The position numbers and the translations under genes were made by a program. A stretch of 48,865 bases of DNA from an uncultured Eubacteriales bacterium (lineage in GTDB: Bacteria; Bacillota; Clostridia; Lachnospirales; Lachnospiraceae): NCBI GenBank assembly GCA_900318405.1, contig ONKP01000016.1:1-48865 (forward strand), written 5' to 3'. The notes below the pieces were generated by a model. It was not told the origin of the DNA. It ran no database searches and saw nothing but the letters and a program-made list of their open reading frames with translations. Below, piece after piece: positions 36,805-46,776 of this stretch; within the stretch, counting starts at the first letter, position 1; the number at the start of each line of letters is the position of its first letter.

Positions 36805-37393
36805 TTTCGTCCAGCAGGATGCCGCTCTCCGGCTGTTCAGCTGTCAGAACCTCTTTACCGGTGTCCCTGTTGACAATGACGACCAGCAGTTTCCAGTCCT
36901 GCTGATCACGGAACACCTGATATAATTCTGCATCAAAAAGTGCCTGGTGCAGTATGGTCGCCATGTGTTTTATATTGCACCCCTTAGACGCCGTGATCGT
37001 AAACTTCGTATAATCCCTGCTGAAATCATAATCGATATTGTCTGATTTTCCGGAATCCTCGATCTCCTTCATACTTTCCTCTGCTTCTTTAATCCAGGTA
37101 TTCCTCTGCTCTTCCGTCACGTAGAGATGGATATGCCCTTCCGCATCCAGTTCGCCCTTTTCGCACAGGCCGTTGTTTTCTCTCTTCCGGATATATTCCT
37201 TTGCCGTATCTGTAGTACTGTAATGTTCCGTGATGATATATTCCGTCGTGCCCTTCGGCGCGTTTCCCAGTTTTTTTATTCCTGAGCCGCAGCCGCTCAG
37301 CAGAGCTCCGAACAGCGTCATCGCCAGCAGTCCGAATAACAGAAGGATCTCCACCTGGTTTCTGCGTAATGCAGTCTGTATCTTTTCCGCCAT
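36785..37393 (-). CDS. putative lipoprotein, unknown function
   Basis: A 202-residue protein. The N-terminal helix (about 16-35) ends in the lipobox-like ALLSGC, so it is probably a lipoprotein on the outer face of the membrane. The rest is a charged soluble domain with no recognised family (EYIITEHYSTT, ASKGCNIKHM, KLLVVIVNRDTGKEV). AGGAGGTG precedes the ATG. It lies 98 nt after the chemoreceptor gene on the same strand. Its last codons are the origin of the downstream tandem repeat. Confidence 0.75.
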   Translation of the reverse strand: MAEKIQTALRRNQVEILLLFGLLAMTLFGALLSGCGSGIKKLGNAPKGTTEYIITEHYSTTDTAKEYIRKRENNGLCEKGELDAEGHIHLYVTEEQRNTWIKEAEESMKEIEDSGKSDNIDYDFSRDYTKFTITASKGCNIKHMATILHQALFDAELYQVFRDQQDWKLLVVIVNRDTGKEVLTAEQPESGILLDETLWDSK

Positions 37394-37491
37394 TTGTCAC
37401 ACCTCCTGTTTCTCTGCCTGTCTTTATTTTCTATTCTGACGTATTTTCAGTTCTATGGTTCTTGATCACTTTCACGTCAGCTGATATCTGC

Positions 37492-39702
37492 TCAGCGGCT
37501 TTTCTTCTCCTGCAGCCTGAAATGATCTACCAGATTTTCGAGCGTTGCCGCCTGAGAAGAAAGCTCCTCGGAGGCAGCCGCAGACTCCTCAGCGGTAGCA
37601 GAGTTTGTCTGCACGACAGAGGATATCTGATCAATGCCTTTCGAAATCCGCTGCACGCTGCCATTCTGCTCCTCGGAAGCAGCTGAGATCTGCGACACAA
37701 TGTCATTAATCTGCGCAAAGCTGTCCGAAACTTTCTGCAGGGAAGCTGCTGTCTCGTTCGTATAGTTGGCTCCTCTGTCCACGGCGGCGATCGTATCCTC
37801 GATCAGTTTGGCCGTGTTCTGTGCCGCCTGCTGCGACTTCTTCGCCAGGTTTCCGACCTCGTCAGCTACAACGGCAAAGCCCTTGCCGGCCGAACCCGCT
37901 CTCGCAGCCTCGATCGAGGCATTCAACGAAAGGATATTTGTCTGGAATGCGATGTCGTCAATCGTCTTGATGATCTTGCTGATCTCGCCGGCCTTCTCCG
38001 TGATCTCCTTCATGGCATCCGACATCTTGCCCATCTTCTCGTTGGACTCCCTGACGGCAGCTTCGGATGTCTGGCTGATCTCTGCGGCTTCCGAGGTCAT
38101 CTTCGTCGTATCAGCAATCTTCTGCGTGATATTCGTCATGGACACGGAAAGATCCTGTACGGAAGAAGCCTGCTCCGTAGAGCCCTGGGCCAGTGCCTGA
38201 GCACCTGAAGAAACCTGCTCACTTCCGCTCGCCACCTGCTGAGCGGCATCACGGATATCCGCCAGTGTATCTGAAAGATCCGCAGATATTTTTTCAATGG
38301 AGCGACGCACCGAACTGTAGGCACCGATGTAATATTCCCTGTTGCTGTCATCCAGAACGAAATTTCCGGCGGCCATATCAGCCAGTTTCGCATCGAGATC
38401 GCCGATAATGTTCCTCAGGCGCTCGATGAAGCTGTGCAAAGCATCCGCCAGCCGTCCGATCTCATCCTTATTCTGATAATCGATGGATACATCAAAGTTG
38501 CCCTTTGCAATCTCAGACGCAACATTTTCCATCTCTCCGAGCGGCTTCAGTTCCTTCTTCAGACGTAGATAGGTGAAAAGGATCAGGTCAAATGCGGCAA
38601 TAATGCTGAGGATGGTGACAACCCTGATAACCAGAAATATCTTTGCCCCGGCCTCATGGGTCGAAATTTCACACTGAATCCACCAGTGCTGACCGGCCAC
38701 ATCCAGCGGAACAAAATAGCGCGCAACTTTTTCCGTCCTGTTATCCAGTACCTTGAACTGTGAGTCCGTACCAAGTTTTGCAGCAATAGCATCATAATTA
38801 CCCGACACGGTATCCTTGTAGTTCTTCCCGGTCTCTTCGCTGTCTGTGCTGTAGAGAACACTTCCATTGCCATTCACGATAGCCATGGAGATAGATGAAT
38901 ACCCGGAATCATCCGCTTTGACAGCTGAGAAGGCATCTGCTTCGATATCGACGATCACCACACCTTTAAATTCACTGTTGTAGACGATCGGATAATAAAC
39001 AGACACCATATTCACATCGTCTTCTACATAGGAATCCGTAGCACCGGCCGTAAGCGACTCCTTCGCAGGGGCGTAATAATCCGCATCCGCATAGCTGTCA
39101 TAGGAAAGATTCTCAACCGAATTGTTCTGAACATCCTCCTTGTTCACATACGGTGCCCATACCTTCACGCCCTCTGCAAACGTGCCCGGCTCCAGCAGAA
39201 CGCCGGCACCGGCGATATTCTCATTGTCGCCGACCACCTCCAGAATGGTATTGATCACGATGCTCTCGGCGTTAAAACGGCTGCCCGGAATCTTCTCTCC
39301 TGTCAGACGGCTGGTAAACGTACCCTCGGCGCCGCCCTTCTCACTGGCATTCGTGCCCTCAGTACCGAAGGTCAGGCCAATGCCTTTGCCGACATCATCC
39401 GGCTGTTCATACATGATGTTCATCGCACTGGCGATTGTCCTGTCCGCGGCGTCCGCTATGCCGATCACATTTTCAACTGTGGCTGCCTTTGTGGACGCAA
39501 GCTGAAACAGTTCACTGTCGATCTCCTTGCCGATGATATATCCACTCAGCACATCCACGATAATGATCATCGCCACAAAAGTCAGTACAATCAGCGTGCC
39601 AATACCGGCTGCCATACGCGCACTCAGATTCTTATCACGCAGGAATCCGCCACCGGTCTTCTGTCTCCTGATTCTTTTTTTCGTTTGTTTCTTCGCATCC
39701 AT
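37492..39702 (-). CDS. methyl-accepting chemotaxis protein
   Basis: A 736-residue chemoreceptor built like the one at 27.5-30.0 kb: Lys/Arg-rich N-terminus, membrane helix (about 31-53), double-Cache sensor, second helix (about 352-376), HAMP and full signalling domain ([38 protein letters not shown]). It lacks the long tail and ends soon after the helix bundle. GAGGAG is 8-9 nt before the ATG. It is 20 nt after a two-receiver regulator gene, so the pair is probably one operon under a sigma-D-like promoter. The ligand is unknown. Confidence 0.94.
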   Translation of the reverse strand: MDAKKQTKKRIRRQKTGGGFLRDKNLSARMAAGIGTLIVLTFVAMIIIVDVLSGYIIGKEIDSELFQLASTKAATVENVIGIADAADRTIASAMNIMYEQPDDVGKGIGLTFGTEGTNASEKGGAEGTFTSRLTGEKIPGSRFNAESIVINTILEVVGDNENIAGAGVLLEPGTFAEGVKVWAPYVNKEDVQNNSVENLSYDSYADADYYAPAKESLTAGATDSYVEDDVNMVSVYYPIVYNSEFKGVVIVDIEADAFSAVKADDSGYSSISMAIVNGNGSVLYSTDSEETGKNYKDTVSGNYDAIAAKLGTDSQFKVLDNRTEKVARYFVPLDVAGQHWWIQCEISTHEAGAKIFLVIRVVTILSIIAAFDLILFTYLRLKKELKPLGEMENVASEIAKGNFDVSIDYQNKDEIGRLADALHSFIERLRNIIGDLDAKLADMAAGNFVLDDSNREYYIGAYSSVRRSIEKISADLSDTLADIRDAAQQVASGSEQVSSGAQALAQGSTEQASSVQDLSVSMTNITQKIADTTKMTSEAAEISQTSEAAVRESNEKMGKMSDAMKEITEKAGEISKIIKTIDDIAFQTNILSLNASIEAARAGSAGKGFAVVADEVGNLAKKSQQAAQNTAKLIEDTIAAVDRGANYTNETAASLQKVSDSFAQINDIVSQISAASEEQNGSVQRISKGIDQISSVVQTNSATAEESAAASEELSSQAATLENLVDHFRLQEKKSR

Positions 39703-39722
39703 ACTATGCCATCTCCTCCTCT

Positions 39723-40508
39723 TTAACTGTCATGCTCCTGCTCACCGAAAAACTGAAGAAGCTTCTTCAGCACGACTTCCCTGCCATTGGACTTCAGCAG
39801 ATAATCCGTCGGATGGTAGGCCAGCACCTTCATGATACTCTCCCGGTCATCCTTACCCGTGAGAAAAATAACCGGCAGATTCTTATTCGATCTGTTCATC
39901 CGGATCTGCTTCAGCGTATCCGGGCCGGACATGCCGGGCATCTCATAATCCAGCAGAACCAGATCGACTTTTCTCTTCATGAGGAATGAAAGCGCCTCCG
40001 CACCATCCGTCACCGCCGTGACACGGTAAAACGGTCCCAGCCACGCCTGCATCATGCGCAGAAACGTCGTGTCATCGTCCACAAGGAGGATGCTCTTCTT
40101 CCGGTTCAGCAGAGATTTTGCCGACACATGTTCATCTCTTGCGATCCTCGGAAGCAGTTCATCCAGCATCTCACTGACATCAAAGGGTCTCTCCTGCGAA
40201 TAGGCGATCATGTGACCCGGCAGACGACCTTCCGCAATGCTGATCCCCGCCTTGGTGCCGCACATGCAGAGGTAGTGACCGCTGCCGTGCTTCCACATCA
40301 GATCACGCAGAACGCCAAACAGTTTCTCCTCATTGTATATCCCTTCATCGAGAAGAAAAATAATGATCGACACCTCATCAAAATGCTCCAGTATCTCCTG
40401 CTCCACAGGACTCACGCAGATCGCCTGCAGACGCTCATTCTGAAGCTGCCTGACCAGCGGGCGCGCAGCAAATTTACTGCTGCTGATCAGCATGACATTC
40501 TTCTTCAT
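39723..40508 (-). CDS. tandem-receiver response regulator (pseudo-receiver plus receiver)
   Basis: A 261-residue protein. The C-terminal half is a canonical receiver: D144/D145 acidic pair, D187 (LLDYEMPGMSG), T217 (FLTGK), K239. The N-terminal 120 residues have a receiver-like beta-alpha pattern (NVMLISSSKF, SIIIFLLDEG) but no phospho-acceptor, so it looks like a pseudo-receiver used for partner or dimer contact. There is no DNA-binding output. Lying before a chemoreceptor gene, it may act as a CheY-like or sink regulator. Likely kinase partners are CheA or the FIST hybrid kinase. Confidence 0.82.
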   Translation of the reverse strand: MKKNVMLISSSKFAARPLVRQLQNERLQAICVSPVEQEILEHFDEVSIIIFLLDEGIYNEEKLFGVLRDLMWKHGSGHYLCMCGTKAGISIAEGRLPGHMIAYSQERPFDVSEMLDELLPRIARDEHVSAKSLLNRKKSILLVDDDTTFLRMMQAWLGPFYRVTAVTDGAEALSFLMKRKVDLVLLDYEMPGMSGPDTLKQIRMNRSNKNLPVIFLTGKDDRESIMKVLAYHPTDYLLKSNGREVVLKKLLQFFGEQEHDS

Positions 40509-40538
40509 CTCTACCTCTCATCGTATGTATAAAATAAT

Positions 40539-40611
40539 ATTCCAGAATACAGATATCCCCGCTCGTCCCCGACGCAGCGATGGCTGCGGGTTGGAGGTTC
40601 CTGTATTTCTG
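40539..40611. repeat. intergenic palindromic element, copy B
   Basis: ATTCCAGAATACAGATAT at the left, GGCTGCGGGTTGGAGG and CTGTATTTCTGAA at the right. Copy A (35311-35366) shares both ends and the GCTGCGGGTTGGA core. It lies in the leader between the sigma-D-like promoter and the tandem-receiver gene. Confidence 0.72.
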
Positions 40612-40678
40612 AACATTCCGTCTGATTCTTCACCAGTCTGAAGATGCATGTACAGAAATAACCGACCGAATTTAAATA

Positions 40679-40709
40679 TTATATCGGCTGATAGCGTCTA
40701 AAAGTTAAA
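40679..40709 (-). promoter_or_regulatory. sigma-D-like promoter for the regulator-chemoreceptor operon
   Basis: On the minus strand GCCGATATAATA (-10, complement of 40677-40688) matches the sigma-D consensus fully, and TTTAAC lies 15 nt upstream at the -35 place (complement of 40704-40709). It starts right after the stop of the hybrid kinase gene, giving a leader of about 165 nt. Confidence 0.65.
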
Positions 40710-40715
40710 CATCGG

Positions 40716-43700
40716 CTAAGCCAGTGCGCTGCTCACCGCATCCCAGTCGGGTTTCCTCAATGCCTTTCGAATAATACCGACTTTTCCGGCAGCCTCGTCA
40801 GGCAGACGCCAGGCGTCCAGCTCATCCAGTACATCCGCGAGGCCTTCGGCATCAAAAACAGATGCGCAGTCAGACATGACAGCAAAAGCATCCGCGAGGT
40901 CACTGTCCGTGATCAGCGGTCTGCTGTCATTCATTCGCTCTGTCTTCCCCGATGTTTCTCCTGATGCCTTTCCCGATATTCTTCCTGATGCTTTTCCCGA
41001 TGTTTCTCCTGATGCTTTTCCCGATGTTTCTCCTGCTGTTTCTCCTGGTGCTTTTCCCGACGTTTCTCCTGATGTATTTCCTGATATTTCTCCTGCTGTC
41101 TCTCCCGACGTCCCCGCCGATGCTGCCGCATCATCTGCCTCTGTGAATTCATCTGCAACCAGCGGAAACAGGAAATCAAGCAGCGCCGCATAGCACTGCA
41201 GCAGCTCAGGTGTCCGGGCATGTATCGTTTCCAGATCCCCGGTATCCCCGGCGTGTTCCAGTGCCGCCGCCGTTTCGCCGAGATCCGAAGCCCCGATCAG
41301 ACGGGAGGAACTCTTCAGCGCATGCACCTTGATCGTGTAATTTTTCCAGTCTTTGTGCCAGAAATATCCCGCGATCTCTCCGTAATTGTCATCAGCCGAT
41401 TCCACATAGCTCCTCAGCGCGTCCATGTAGTTCTCTTCCGAACCGCAGTAGTTTACGCCGTCCTCCACATGCAGATACATGGATTTGCGGAGCCAGGCGG
41501 GAATCACGCTGCCCGCGGCACTGTTCTCCTGTTCGAACTGATCACCGCCGGAAACTGCAACAGACTGATAAACGCCGTCACCCGCGCCAAACTGATCAAC
41601 ACCGGCAGCCTGAAGGTCATCACCTCCAGTACTGTATGAATTGCTGCCGGTGTTTCCCGCACGGCCGGCGGCGGAGGTATCGACAGCATCCGTTGTGGCG
41701 GGGTTCGCCGCACATTTGTCAGTAATATCTGCCGCCGGCGGATTTTCGTCGCAGCGGATCACCTTCTCTGCCGGCAGAAATCTCAGCAGGCAGTCTTCCA
41801 GGCGTTCGCCATTCACCGGCTTGGAGAGGTAATCCTGAAAGCCGGCGTTCATATATTCCTCACGCGCACCGGAAACAGCATTCGCCGTCAGCGCAATGAC
41901 CGGTACGCCGGCGTTCCGGTTCTCCTGATCCGCCTTCATGGCCTGCAGCGTCTCGATGCCGTCCATACCCGGCATGCGATGGTCGAGAAAAATCATGTCA
42001 TATTTTTTCTCGCGCGTCATCTGCAGCGTCTGCTGCCCGGATTCCGCCGTGTCAATGCGGATCTTCGTGCGCTTCAGCAGGTTCCGGATGACGGTCAGGT
42101 TCATCGGCGTATCATCCGTCACGAGGATCTCCGCAGTGGGTGCGATCAGCTTCTGATGCGATTTTCCGCGCTGACTGTACGTCTGGCGGAATGCCGTCGT
42201 CAGATCACCGACCGGCGTCCAGTCCACGACCTTCTGCTTCAGGTCAAACATAAACTCCGAGCCCCGGCCGTATTCGCTCTGCACCTCCAGCTTCGTTCCC
42301 ATGAGATCCAGGAGCTGTCTGGTAATGCTCATGCCGAGACCTGTGCCCTCGATCGTCCGGTTCCGCTTCTCGTCGATCCGCTCGAAGGGGGCAAAAAGCT
42401 TCTTCATGTCTTCCTTTTTGATGCCGATGCCCGTATCCTTCACGCTCACATGCAGTTTCACGTGGTGCTCATCGAGCTTCTCCGACGTCACAGACAGTGT
42501 GACAGATCCCGTCTCCGTGTACTTGACGGCATTGGTCAGGATGTTCGTCACCACCTGTTTGATGCGGATTTCATCGCCGATCATCACATGCGGAAGCTCC
42601 TGTCCCGCTCTGACGATCAGCTGCAGACCCTTGTCCGACGCGCGCTTCCGGATCATGTTGATCAGATCGTTCAGCACGGACGCGGGATCATACTCGACGG
42701 GGATGATCTCCATCTTGCCGGCTTCGATCTTGGAAAAATCAAGGATGTCATTGACAATGCCAAGCAGACTTCCTCCCGCGCTCCGGAGATCCTCCGCATA
42801 CCGGATGATGCCCTCTTCCGTGGACTCACGCAGGATCATCTCATCCATGCCAAGAATCGCGTTGATCGGCGTGCGGATCTCATGCGACATATTGGACAGG
42901 AAGAGGGATTTCGCACGGTTCGCCGCCTCCGCCTGCTCCGCCATCTGCAGGTAATTTTCATTGGACTTCTCAAGGTCCGCCGTGATCGCTTCGAGGAAAT
43001 TTGCCAGCCGCACCTCCATCGGCATCGCCGTTCCCCTGTCCTTCAGCTCCATATCCGAAAATCCGATGGTCCGTTTCTTCGCAACGGTGCCGCCTTCACG
43101 CATTGTCAGCAGAACCATTGCGGAATTCACAATGCCGCCGTTTTTTCTCCCGCTGCAGCAGATGCCCGCCTGCAGCGACATATACTGGATATCCTGCAGA
43201 ACATCCTGGCACATCCTGATTTCGGATCCGTACCTCCGTCCGAGAAGGGCGGCGCGGTCGCCGCACTCAAAGACAAGGCCTGCCTCCGGCTCCAGTGTCA
43301 GCACCTGCTGCGTCGTCTCCCACGATTTCTGCAGAAGGCTCTCCACCGTCGAATAGCCGAACTTCACCGTGTCTCCCGAGCGGATATCACCGATAAAGTG
43401 GAGATCTCCGTTCGGCAGCATGCGCAGCGGTGTCCGGGCGATCAGCATACCGTCCCGTTCCAGCATGAGAGGAAAGCCGCGGATATTTTTGAGGAAATCC
43501 GCATTCGGATATGCCTTCAGATAGCGGATGTAGGCTTCGACGGCAGGACGCCCGTCGATCGTCTGAATATCACAGTCCCCGGCCATACCGATCTGCTGCG
43601 TCTTCCTCTTCTGTACCGGCATCTCCTTCCCGAGCGGACGGAATCCCAGGCAGTACTCCTCATCCACGCACAGCTCTCTCCCCGAAAGCCCGATGACCAC

Positions 43701-44240
43701 CGCACCGGTATTATGCACATTTCTGCCGCAGACAAAGGAGCTGTGCCTCGTCTCGTCATCTTCCCGAACGCCGGCGATGCCGCCGACCAGGGGAACATCA
43801 CGAAGACCGGCATTTATTTTTTTCACATAGCGGGAAACCGGCAGATAGGCGCCGGCCATCAGCAGGATCACGCACTTCAGATCGTCGATCCCGCCGAGAT
43901 ACTCCCGTATTTCCTGCAGTGCCGTGCGCTCGTCTCCGCCGTGCAGGTCATATTCCGTGACGCTGACCTCGGCCTTCTCGAAAAAGCAGAACGAGAGGCG
44001 CATCTCCCTGCGCATGGGCATTTCTCCGCTGGCGCACTGCGAGATGGCAGCCGCCGGGAGCCCCGGGAAATCTCGCCAGAGCATATCATTCACGGTCCGG
44101 TACACGGTCTCAGGCATCCCCATCGTGCTCACAAGGACAAAACCCGCATGCCGCTGCCTGTACTGGGGGAGACTCCGGACGATCGCTGCCGTCTTTTCGA
44201 GCTGCGCCTCATTCTCCACCGTATACGTTACCTGATACAT
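40716..44240 (-). CDS. FIST-domain hybrid sensor histidine kinase
   Basis: A 1174-residue cytoplasmic hybrid kinase. FIST N and C sensory domains (1-385), HisKA with H453 (MSHEIRTPIN), HATPase (NILTNAVKYT, DTGIGIK, GTGLGMS), receiver with D753 (FLDHRMPGMDG) and K807, Hpt with H973 (VHALKSSSRL), then a Gly/Glu/Thr/Lys octapeptide repeat tract (1044-1101) and a final 70-residue segment. FIST domains bind small ligands. All four phospho-transfer stations are intact, so a full phosphorelay is possible. The start overlaps the upstream GGDEF-EAL gene by 13 nt, so translation is coupled. Confidence 0.93.
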   Translation of the reverse strand: MYQVTYTVENEAQLEKTAAIVRSLPQYRQRHAGFVLVSTMGMPETVYRTVNDMLWRDFPGLPAAAISQCASGEMPMRREMRLSFCFFEKAEVSVTEYDLHGGDERTALQEIREYLGGIDDLKCVILLMAGAYLPVSRYVKKINAGLRDVPLVGGIAGVREDDETRHSSFVCGRNVHNTGAVVIGLSGRELCVDEEYCLGFRPLGKEMPVQKRKTQQIGMAGDCDIQTIDGRPAVEAYIRYLKAYPNADFLKNIRGFPLMLERDGMLIARTPLRMLPNGDLHFIGDIRSGDTVKFGYSTVESLLQKSWETTQQVLTLEPEAGLVFECGDRAALLGRRYGSEIRMCQDVLQDIQYMSLQAGICCSGRKNGGIVNSAMVLLTMREGGTVAKKRTIGFSDMELKDRGTAMPMEVRLANFLEAITADLEKSNENYLQMAEQAEAANRAKSLFLSNMSHEIRTPINAILGMDEMILRESTEEGIIRYAEDLRSAGGSLLGIVNDILDFSKIEAGKMEIIPVEYDPASVLNDLINMIRKRASDKGLQLIVRAGQELPHVMIGDEIRIKQVVTNILTNAVKYTETGSVTLSVTSEKLDEHHVKLHVSVKDTGIGIKKEDMKKLFAPFERIDEKRNRTIEGTGLGMSITRQLLDLMGTKLEVQSEYGRGSEFMFDLKQKVVDWTPVGDLTTAFRQTYSQRGKSHQKLIAPTAEILVTDDTPMNLTVIRNLLKRTKIRIDTAESGQQTLQMTREKKYDMIFLDHRMPGMDGIETLQAMKADQENRNAGVPVIALTANAVSGAREEYMNAGFQDYLSKPVNGERLEDCLLRFLPAEKVIRCDENPPAADITDKCAANPATTDAVDTSAAGRAGNTGSNSYSTGGDDLQAAGVDQFGAGDGVYQSVAVSGGDQFEQENSAAGSVIPAWLRKSMYLHVEDGVNYCGSEENYMDALRSYVESADDNYGEIAGYFWHKDWKNYTIKVHALKSSSRLIGASDLGETAAALEHAGDTGDLETIHARTPELLQCYAALLDFLFPLVADEFTEADDAAASAGTSGETAGEISGNTSGETSGKAPGETAGETSGKASGETSGKASGRISGKASGETSGKTERMNDSRPLITDSDLADAFAVMSDCASVFDAEGLADVLDELDAWRLPDEAAGKVGIIRKALRKPDWDAVSSALA
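40938..41111 (-). repeat. in-frame 24-nt (12-nt) repeat tract in the hybrid kinase
   Basis: Repeats encoding SGETSGKA-like octapeptides, about seven units, with 12-nt sub-repeats. The length is a multiple of three, so changes in copy number would keep the frame. The tract links the Hpt domain to the C-terminal segment. Confidence 0.88.
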
Positions 44241-46248
44241 TTCTCCTCCGTCTGCACCATATCCCGCATGGCGATCAGCATCGCCTTCTGTCCGTGGGTC
44301 GTCATGGGAATGATGATAAACGCCTTAAGCATATAGCCGCCACTTCTCTTCTTCACCTCAAACGCATCCAGCAGCGTCAGCCGGTTCTCCACCCGCAGCC
44401 GCTCATCGACCGTCGCTTCGTCCATGAACTGGATAAATCTGCTCTGATCACGCCGGCGGATGACTTCTCTGGCAAACAGCCTGACAGCCGTGTCATAATC
44501 CCTTCCCTCGATCATGATGCCGTAATCCGGCGCATTCAGAAAGGACCTCTCCACCAGGTGCTCTGTCCTGCTGACCAGATCCATACGGTCGTACACCGTA
44601 TAGAGTACACGCAGCATATCCCTGAGATCCTGTCCGCGGTTCTTCTCCGACTCCACGATCATCGACGCCTGCATGATGATCGCCATGGAATGCCTCTCCG
44701 GATCCTTTGCCAGAAGGCTTCCCCAGAGGTCCATGATGCGGCCGCCTGTCCAGAGCGTCAGCAGCACATTCTGACCGCCCTCTGCCACTCTTTCCAGAAA
44801 ATCGCGCATGCGCTCCTGCATCGCGCCCGACGCCCTGTACATCCGTTGGGCAAAGTCCTCCGAATTTCGGAATCCGTATTCCTTTACGAACGTCTCCAGC
44901 GCCTGGTTGGCCACAAGAAGCTCCAGATTCTCTCCCCGCTTCTCAATGATCGCCATGGGATCCGCAGCGTGCGTCTGATGATTCCCGCCCAAGGTCCTGT
45001 TGTCGATCTGCACGGCACCGACGCGTGAAAAATAATCGCGGCTCCTGTAATCCTCGATCTGCCGGTCTGACCCGATGATCCCGCCATAGGTCTGCGGCCG
45101 GCCGAAGTAAAATCCCTGCTGCATCTCGAATCCGTGCTGTCTGAGCCAGTGATATCCCTCCTCCGTCTCCACGCCGACGATCGCGGACGTCATCTTCATC
45201 TCCTTGATCATGTTCACCGTATATGAGAGCATGACAGCTGCGCCGCCGTCCCGTCCCGATGTCCGTAGGGACCGCATCAGGCGAAGATCAAATTTCACGG
45301 CGTCAAAGTGAAACTCCCCGAGCACGCTCATGGAGGCGTAGCCGGAGCCGAAGTTGTCGAGCCACACCTCGTAGCCGGCCCTGCGGAAGCGCTCCAGTTC
45401 ATTTTTCAGCAGATCATGACTGACCGTGAGCGCGCCCTCCGAAAGCTCGAGGCGGAAAAGCGACGGCGGCAGACTGTGCGCCCGCACGGCCTTTTCAAAC
45501 ACCTCAAAAATATCGCAGTCCTCAAAATCATACCGCGACAGATTGACCGACACCGGCACAAGCGCCCCGGCATTGTTCTCTCCGCAGGCTTCGAAGTCCT
45601 CCGCCACCAGTTCGACGATGCAGGCATCCAGCAGATGCGACATATGCCGCTGTTCGAGGATCGGCACAAACTCACCGGGAGAGATCGACCCCATCACCGG
45701 ATCATCCCACCGCGCCAGTGCCTCGGCGCCGCAGATCTGTCCGGTCAGCGTCCGCACGATCGGCTGGTACAGTCCATGCTCTCCGAATAATAAGCCACGC
45801 GCTGATCCGTTTTCCCCTCTATGGAACGGAGAGCCTGCTGCGCTTTTTCCACCAGCGTCTTCAGCGAATCCTTCGATCCGTCCTGCCCGCCAAGCGTGCA
45901 GACACCGGCTTCCGCCACAACCCGCGCATCCGCATACCGCCGGAGGAGACTGGCATTCAGATCCACGACCGTCAGTTCCACATCTGTGCCATTGCTGAGC
46001 ACAAGGTATCCGTCAGCCTCCGCGTGGCCCACCAGGCCGGAAGGGAAATGCTGCAGCAGCAGCCTGCCGAATGCATCCACGAGTTCTTTCCCGCGGAAAA
46101 GCCCACGCTGGCGCCTGTATATCCTGTAGCCTCTCAGATGCAGCCAAATCAGGCAGTACTGCTGACCGCCGTCCGGGCCGAGACTGCCCAGTACGCCCTC
46201 TGCGTAGTCTCTGAATAGTTCCAGATCAAGAATCTGATTATCGTTCAT
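44228..46248 (-). pseudogene. GGDEF-EAL protein, frameshifted at the domain linker
   Basis: The first frame, from ATG 46248 with CGGGGG ahead, encodes a degenerate GGDEF domain (AEADGYLVL in place of the signature) and ends at 45745 in TSRSCGR. The EAL domain is in another frame, from about 45775 (GLYQPIVRTLTGQICGAEALARWDD) to 44228, followed by a C-terminal domain like that of the GGDEF-EAL protein at 19.4 kb. That intact protein has about 35 residues between the matching points, where this one has almost none, so about 25-30 residues were lost together with the frame. EAL is intact but several sites differ (DNFGSGYAS; VGVETEE). As read, two fragments; no start with a ribosome site precedes the EAL part. 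Confidence 0.8.
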
Positions 46249-46369
46249 GATGCCCCCGTATTTGCAACGCATGTAACCGTACTTTACAGTAGCGTCACAC
46301 ACTGCGATGCAGGTGTCATAAGTCTGCGCGCCGCTCCGCACTGCGACGAACTTATTCAATACCCAAACA

Positions 46370-46400
46370 GAGCCGTGAGAGAGTATGTCTCCCACGGCTC
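46370..46400 (-). terminator. hairpin between the small protein gene and the GGDEF-EAL gene
   Basis: GAGCCGTG pairs with CACGGCTC, with inner AGAGA/TCTC pairs. On the minus strand it follows the 110-residue gene and is followed by CTGTTTGGG, a weak T-tract. The region 46249-46443 holds no gene. Confidence 0.6.
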
Positions 46401-46443
46401 ATGATACTCTCCGTCCATAATCAGGATATAGATGCCTGCCCTG

Positions 46444-46776
46444 TCATGCCTGCGCGAGTCTTCTGATTCCGACCGCCACACGGTCGATGTAGGAATCCAG
46501 ATTCAGCGCCACATCCCTGGTCTCACCCTCCACGGGTTCATCTGCTTTCAGCGAAAGCTGGTAAAGTGCCTCGCAGTAATCCTGCAGGACGCTGATCACC
46601 GACCGGGAATCCGGCAGCGCCGCCTCAATCGCATTGCCCAGATGGACCGCATTCTGCTGCGTCAGATCCAGAAGTAATACAAACGTGTCGCTGTCCTTTG
46701 TCTGATCGATCTGACGGTGCATTGCGCGGAACTCATCCAGGATATCCGTTACCTGTTCCGTGAAATTCTTCTCCAT
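46444..46776 (-). CDS. small helical protein of unknown function
   Basis: A 110-residue, mostly helical, acidic protein (EQVTDILDEFRAMHRQID; LDSYIDRVAVGIRRLAQA). I do not recognise a family. The size and helix content recall flagellar chaperones such as FliS, but their conserved residues are not seen, and it is not assigned. AGGAGG lies 10 nt before the ATG. A sigma-D-like -10 element upstream and the flagellin gene on the other side suggest a motility link. Confidence 0.7.
   Translation of the reverse strand: MEKNFTEQVTDILDEFRAMHRQIDQTKDSDTFVLLLDLTQQNAVHLGNAIEAALPDSRSVISVLQDYCEALYQLSLKADEPVEGETRDVALNLDSYIDRVAVGIRRLAQA

Noticed and set aside
45745-45780. Programmed ribosomal frameshift joining GGDEF and EAL
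   Set aside because: No slippery heptamer or stimulatory structure is visible, and about 25-30 residues of linker are missing, which a frameshift alone cannot explain.
46444-46776. FliS flagellin chaperone
   Set aside because: Size and position next to flagellin fit, but the conserved FliS residues and N-terminal pattern are not seen.
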